Source of the DNA: Candidatus Dadabacteria bacterium | Lineage (GTDB): Bacteria; Desulfobacterota_D; UBA1144; Nemesobacterales; Nemesobacteraceae | Length of the DNA: 64,000 nt | Direction of reading: 5' to 3' | Assembly (NCBI GenBank): GCA_022822065.1 | Contig: JAJECI010000005.1 | Coordinates: 1-64,000 of the forward strand | Shown here: positions 62,426 through 64,000 of the stretch, one piece after another | Position numbering within the stretch: position 1 is the stretch's first letter | How the letters are laid out: every line of letters begins with the position of its first letter | Translations under genes and position numbers: made by a program | Notes under the pieces: model-generated | Database searches by the model: none | What the model saw: only the letters and a program-made list of their open reading frames with translations | What the model was told of the DNA's origin: nothing

Positions 62426-63367
62426 ATGAAGATTATCATTAACCCCAAACAGCCCCTGGATTTTCAGACCTCGGCGGGCATCGGAAATTTTGACGGCCTT
62501 CATCTCGGACACAAAAAGATAATAGACGTCGTAAAGCGCCGCTCAGAGGAAAATTCCACGCGTTCCTGCGTAATTACTTTCGATCCTCACCCGCAGAAAG
62601 TTCTGGGCAGAAAGGAAGTTTCCCTTATCTTCCCGCTGGGACGGAGGTTCAAGATGCTTGAGTCCGCCGGGATTGACGCGGTCATCTGCCTTAACTTCAC
62701 CCGTGAACTCTCGAAGGTGAGCGCAGAGAACTTCATAAAAGACATCCTCCTTGAGCGCCTCAGGATAAGGGACATAGTTGTGGGTCCGGGATTTTCTTTC
62801 GGACACAAAAGAAAGGGAAACGTCGATCTTCTGCGGTCCATGGGAGAAACCCACGGCTTTAATACGGTGGTTGCCGAAGCGGCGCGGGTGGATGATCGGG
62901 TGGTAAGCAGCAGCGCTATAAGGAACCTTGTGAGAGACGGAGAAATCGGGGAGGCGAACCGGTTTTTCGGTTACGATTGCTACATAGAGGGCGTTGTGGT
63001 GGAAGGGGAGAAAAGAGGCAGGAAACTGGGCTTTCCGACGGTTAATCTCGATACGGAATGGGAAATTCTTCCCAGACCGGGAGTCTACGCTACATACGTA
63101 AAGCTTTCCGACGGCTTCCACGAAAGCATTACCAACATAGGGGTCCGCCCGACGTTCGAGGAGAGCAAGCTTACTGTCGAGACCCATATCTTCGATTTCA
63201 ATGACGACCTTTACGGAAAGGAGGTCAGAATTAATTTCGTCGAGAGACTGAGAGACGAGAAGCGTTTTGCGAGCGTGGGTGAGCTTGTAGCGCAGATTGA
63301 ACACGATGTCGTGGCGGTGCGAGGAATTCTTCGCGACCACCCGAAGGACGAGCGGATTTGGAGATAA
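62426..63367 (+). CDS. ribF: Bifunctional riboflavin kinase/FAD synthetase
   Basis: A 313-aa enzyme making FMN and FAD. The N-terminal adenylyltransferase has GIGNFDGLHLGHKKI near residues 18-32, TFDPHPQKVLG, and VGPGFSFGHKRKGNVDLL. The C-terminal kinase has KRGRKLGFPTVNLD, PGVYATYVK and GVRPTFEESKLTVETHIFDF. Preceded by the intrinsic terminator, with AGGAAAAC as a modest ribosome site. Confidence 0.96.
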   Translation: MKIIINPKQPLDFQTSAGIGNFDGLHLGHKKIIDVVKRRSEENSTRSCVITFDPHPQKVLGRKEVSLIFPLGRRFKMLESAGIDAVICLNFTRELSKVSAENFIKDILLERLRIRDIVVGPGFSFGHKRKGNVDLLRSMGETHGFNTVVAEAARVDDRVVSSSAIRNLVRDGEIGEANRFFGYDCYIEGVVVEGEKRGRKLGFPTVNLDTEWEILPRPGVYATYVKLSDGFHESITNIGVRPTFEESKLTVETHIFDFNDDLYGKEVRINFVERLRDEKRFASVGELVAQIEHDVVAVRGILRDHPKDERIWR

Positions 63368-64000
63368 AAACCACAACACAGATATACGGCATTTTCGGTC
63401 ACCCGGTATTCCAGAGCCTGTCTCCCGCCATGCATAACGCGGCGTTTAGGCATCTGGGACTTGACTGCGTTTACCTGGCCTTCGACGTGGATCCCGGGAG
63501 TGTAACTCGGGCCGTAGAATCAATAAGGACCCTCGGTCTTAGCGGAATTAACGTCACCATTCCGCACAAGCAATCCATTATGGCAGGTCTGGACGAGATT
63601 GTTCCCGAGGCGTCCATGGTTGGAGCGGTAAACACCATAGTTAACGAGGACGGAACGCTCAAGGGTTACAACACGGACGTCTCTGGAGTGCTGAGAGCTC
63701 TTCACTCCGAGCTTGGGTTTGCCCCGAAGGGCAAAAATGTCTTTATCGTGGGGGCCGGCGGAGCCTCGAGGGCTGTAATAGTGGCGATGTGTACGGGCGG
63801 GGCCCGTAGTGTAGCGATTGTGAACAGAACCTACTTAAAAGCGCAGAAGCTTTCAGAAGAATTTTCCCCGCAGTTTTACGGCGTCGGGTTCTCTGCGGCA
63901 CCGCTTGACGACGCGGATCTGCTCTCGGAACTGATGACGCAGGCGGATATTGTTATTAACTGCTCGTCTGCCGGAATGGGCGATATTGAACCGCTTTGCC
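63358..64000 (+). CDS. aroE: Shikimate dehydrogenase, 5' part
   Basis: Reads through the right edge; 214 codons are visible. NADPH-dependent reduction of 3-dehydroshikimate. The substrate-binding domain shows IFGHPVFQSLSPAMHNAAF, GINVTIPHKQSI with the catalytic lysine, and VGAVNTIVNEDGTLKGYNTD. The nucleotide domain begins VFIVGAGGASRAVIVAM with NRT after it, then VINCSSAGM. The start is TTG at 63358, overlapping ribF by 10 nt, with AAGGACGAG just upstream. Confidence 0.93.
   Translation, partial: MEIKTTTQIYGIFGHPVFQSLSPAMHNAAFRHLGLDCVYLAFDVDPGSVTRAVESIRTLGLSGINVTIPHKQSIMAGLDEIVPEASMVGAVNTIVNEDGTLKGYNTDVSGVLRALHSELGFAPKGKNVFIVGAGGASRAVIVAMCTGGARSVAIVNRTYLKAQKLSEEFSPQFYGVGFSAAPLDDADLLSELMTQADIVINCSSAGMGDIEPLC

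Noticed and set aside
62543-63379. 278-codon frame antisense to ribF
   Set aside because: Shadow of ribF, whose catalytic motifs are complete on the plus strand.

Overview
The window is a gene-dense, mostly housekeeping chromosome segment from a diderm (Gram-negative type) bacterium. Support for a diderm comes from TolQ/TolR/TolA-like genes, a periplasmic PBP4, and a MurE with the DNPR signature of meso-diaminopimelate addition. Codon use is mixed, with many AGA/AGG/ATA codons and frequent TTG/GTG starts. Several neighbourhoods (argS-SPOR, ffh-rpsP-KH-rimM-trmD-rplS, ruvCAB-yebC) resemble Deltaproteobacteria or related candidate phyla such as Dadabacteria. The phylum cannot be fixed from sequence reading alone. 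No rRNA, tRNA or CRISPR array was seen.

Layout. 1-6633: N-terminus of a thiolase-like gene, divergent LLM flavin oxidoreductase, APS reductase with a PiT-family permease (probable sulfate uptake and reduction), pyrE, a GT-C glycosyltransferase and thrC. 6692-8637: a foreign-looking two-gene sterol module (sterol desaturase/hydroxylase superfamily plus an NSDHL/Erg26-like dehydrogenase), bracketed by two copies of a 66-bp repeat that contains the promoter and start codon of acyP. 8627-15517: acyP, an MBL hydrolase, an FtsB-like protein, rsmA, PBP4, polA and a PmtA-like methyltransferase. 15708-19956: ffh, rpsP, KH protein, rimM, a double-domain trmD and rplS. 19953-25666 (minus): CDP-alcohol phosphatidyltransferase, SPOR protein, argS, a histidine phosphatase and the Tol energy complex. 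25922-31076: a secreted unknown, ruvB-ruvA-ruvC-yebC, and rho behind a long structured upstream region. 31077-31886: an intrinsic terminator and a truncated IS5-type transposase.

31887-36079 carries a HemQ/chlorite dismutase-family protein, ftsY, ribD, nadD and rsfS. It converges on a complete division/cell-wall (dcw) cluster at 36097-52534 (minus). Read from its promoter the order is mraZ-rsmH-ftsL-ftsI-murE-murF-mraY-murD-ftsW-murG-murC-murB-ftsQ-ftsA-ftsZ, mostly with 4-8 nt overlaps or gaps under 10 nt. Three TGGCA repeats just downstream of the mraZ promoter look like MraZ operator boxes. 52836-64000 (plus): a DUF4911-like gene, murJ, a TPR protein, aroQ, recJ, a prohibitin-like SPFH protein, an atypical lgt, trkA-trkH, ribF and the 5' part of aroE.

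The most unusual feature is the sterol module. It sits behind a duplicated acyP promoter, and its first gene begins at the stop codon of a 7-codon acyP remnant. Other points of interest are the TrmD fusion, the MraZ-type operator, the rho and ffh upstream structures, and the Lgt homologue lacking several canonical residues.
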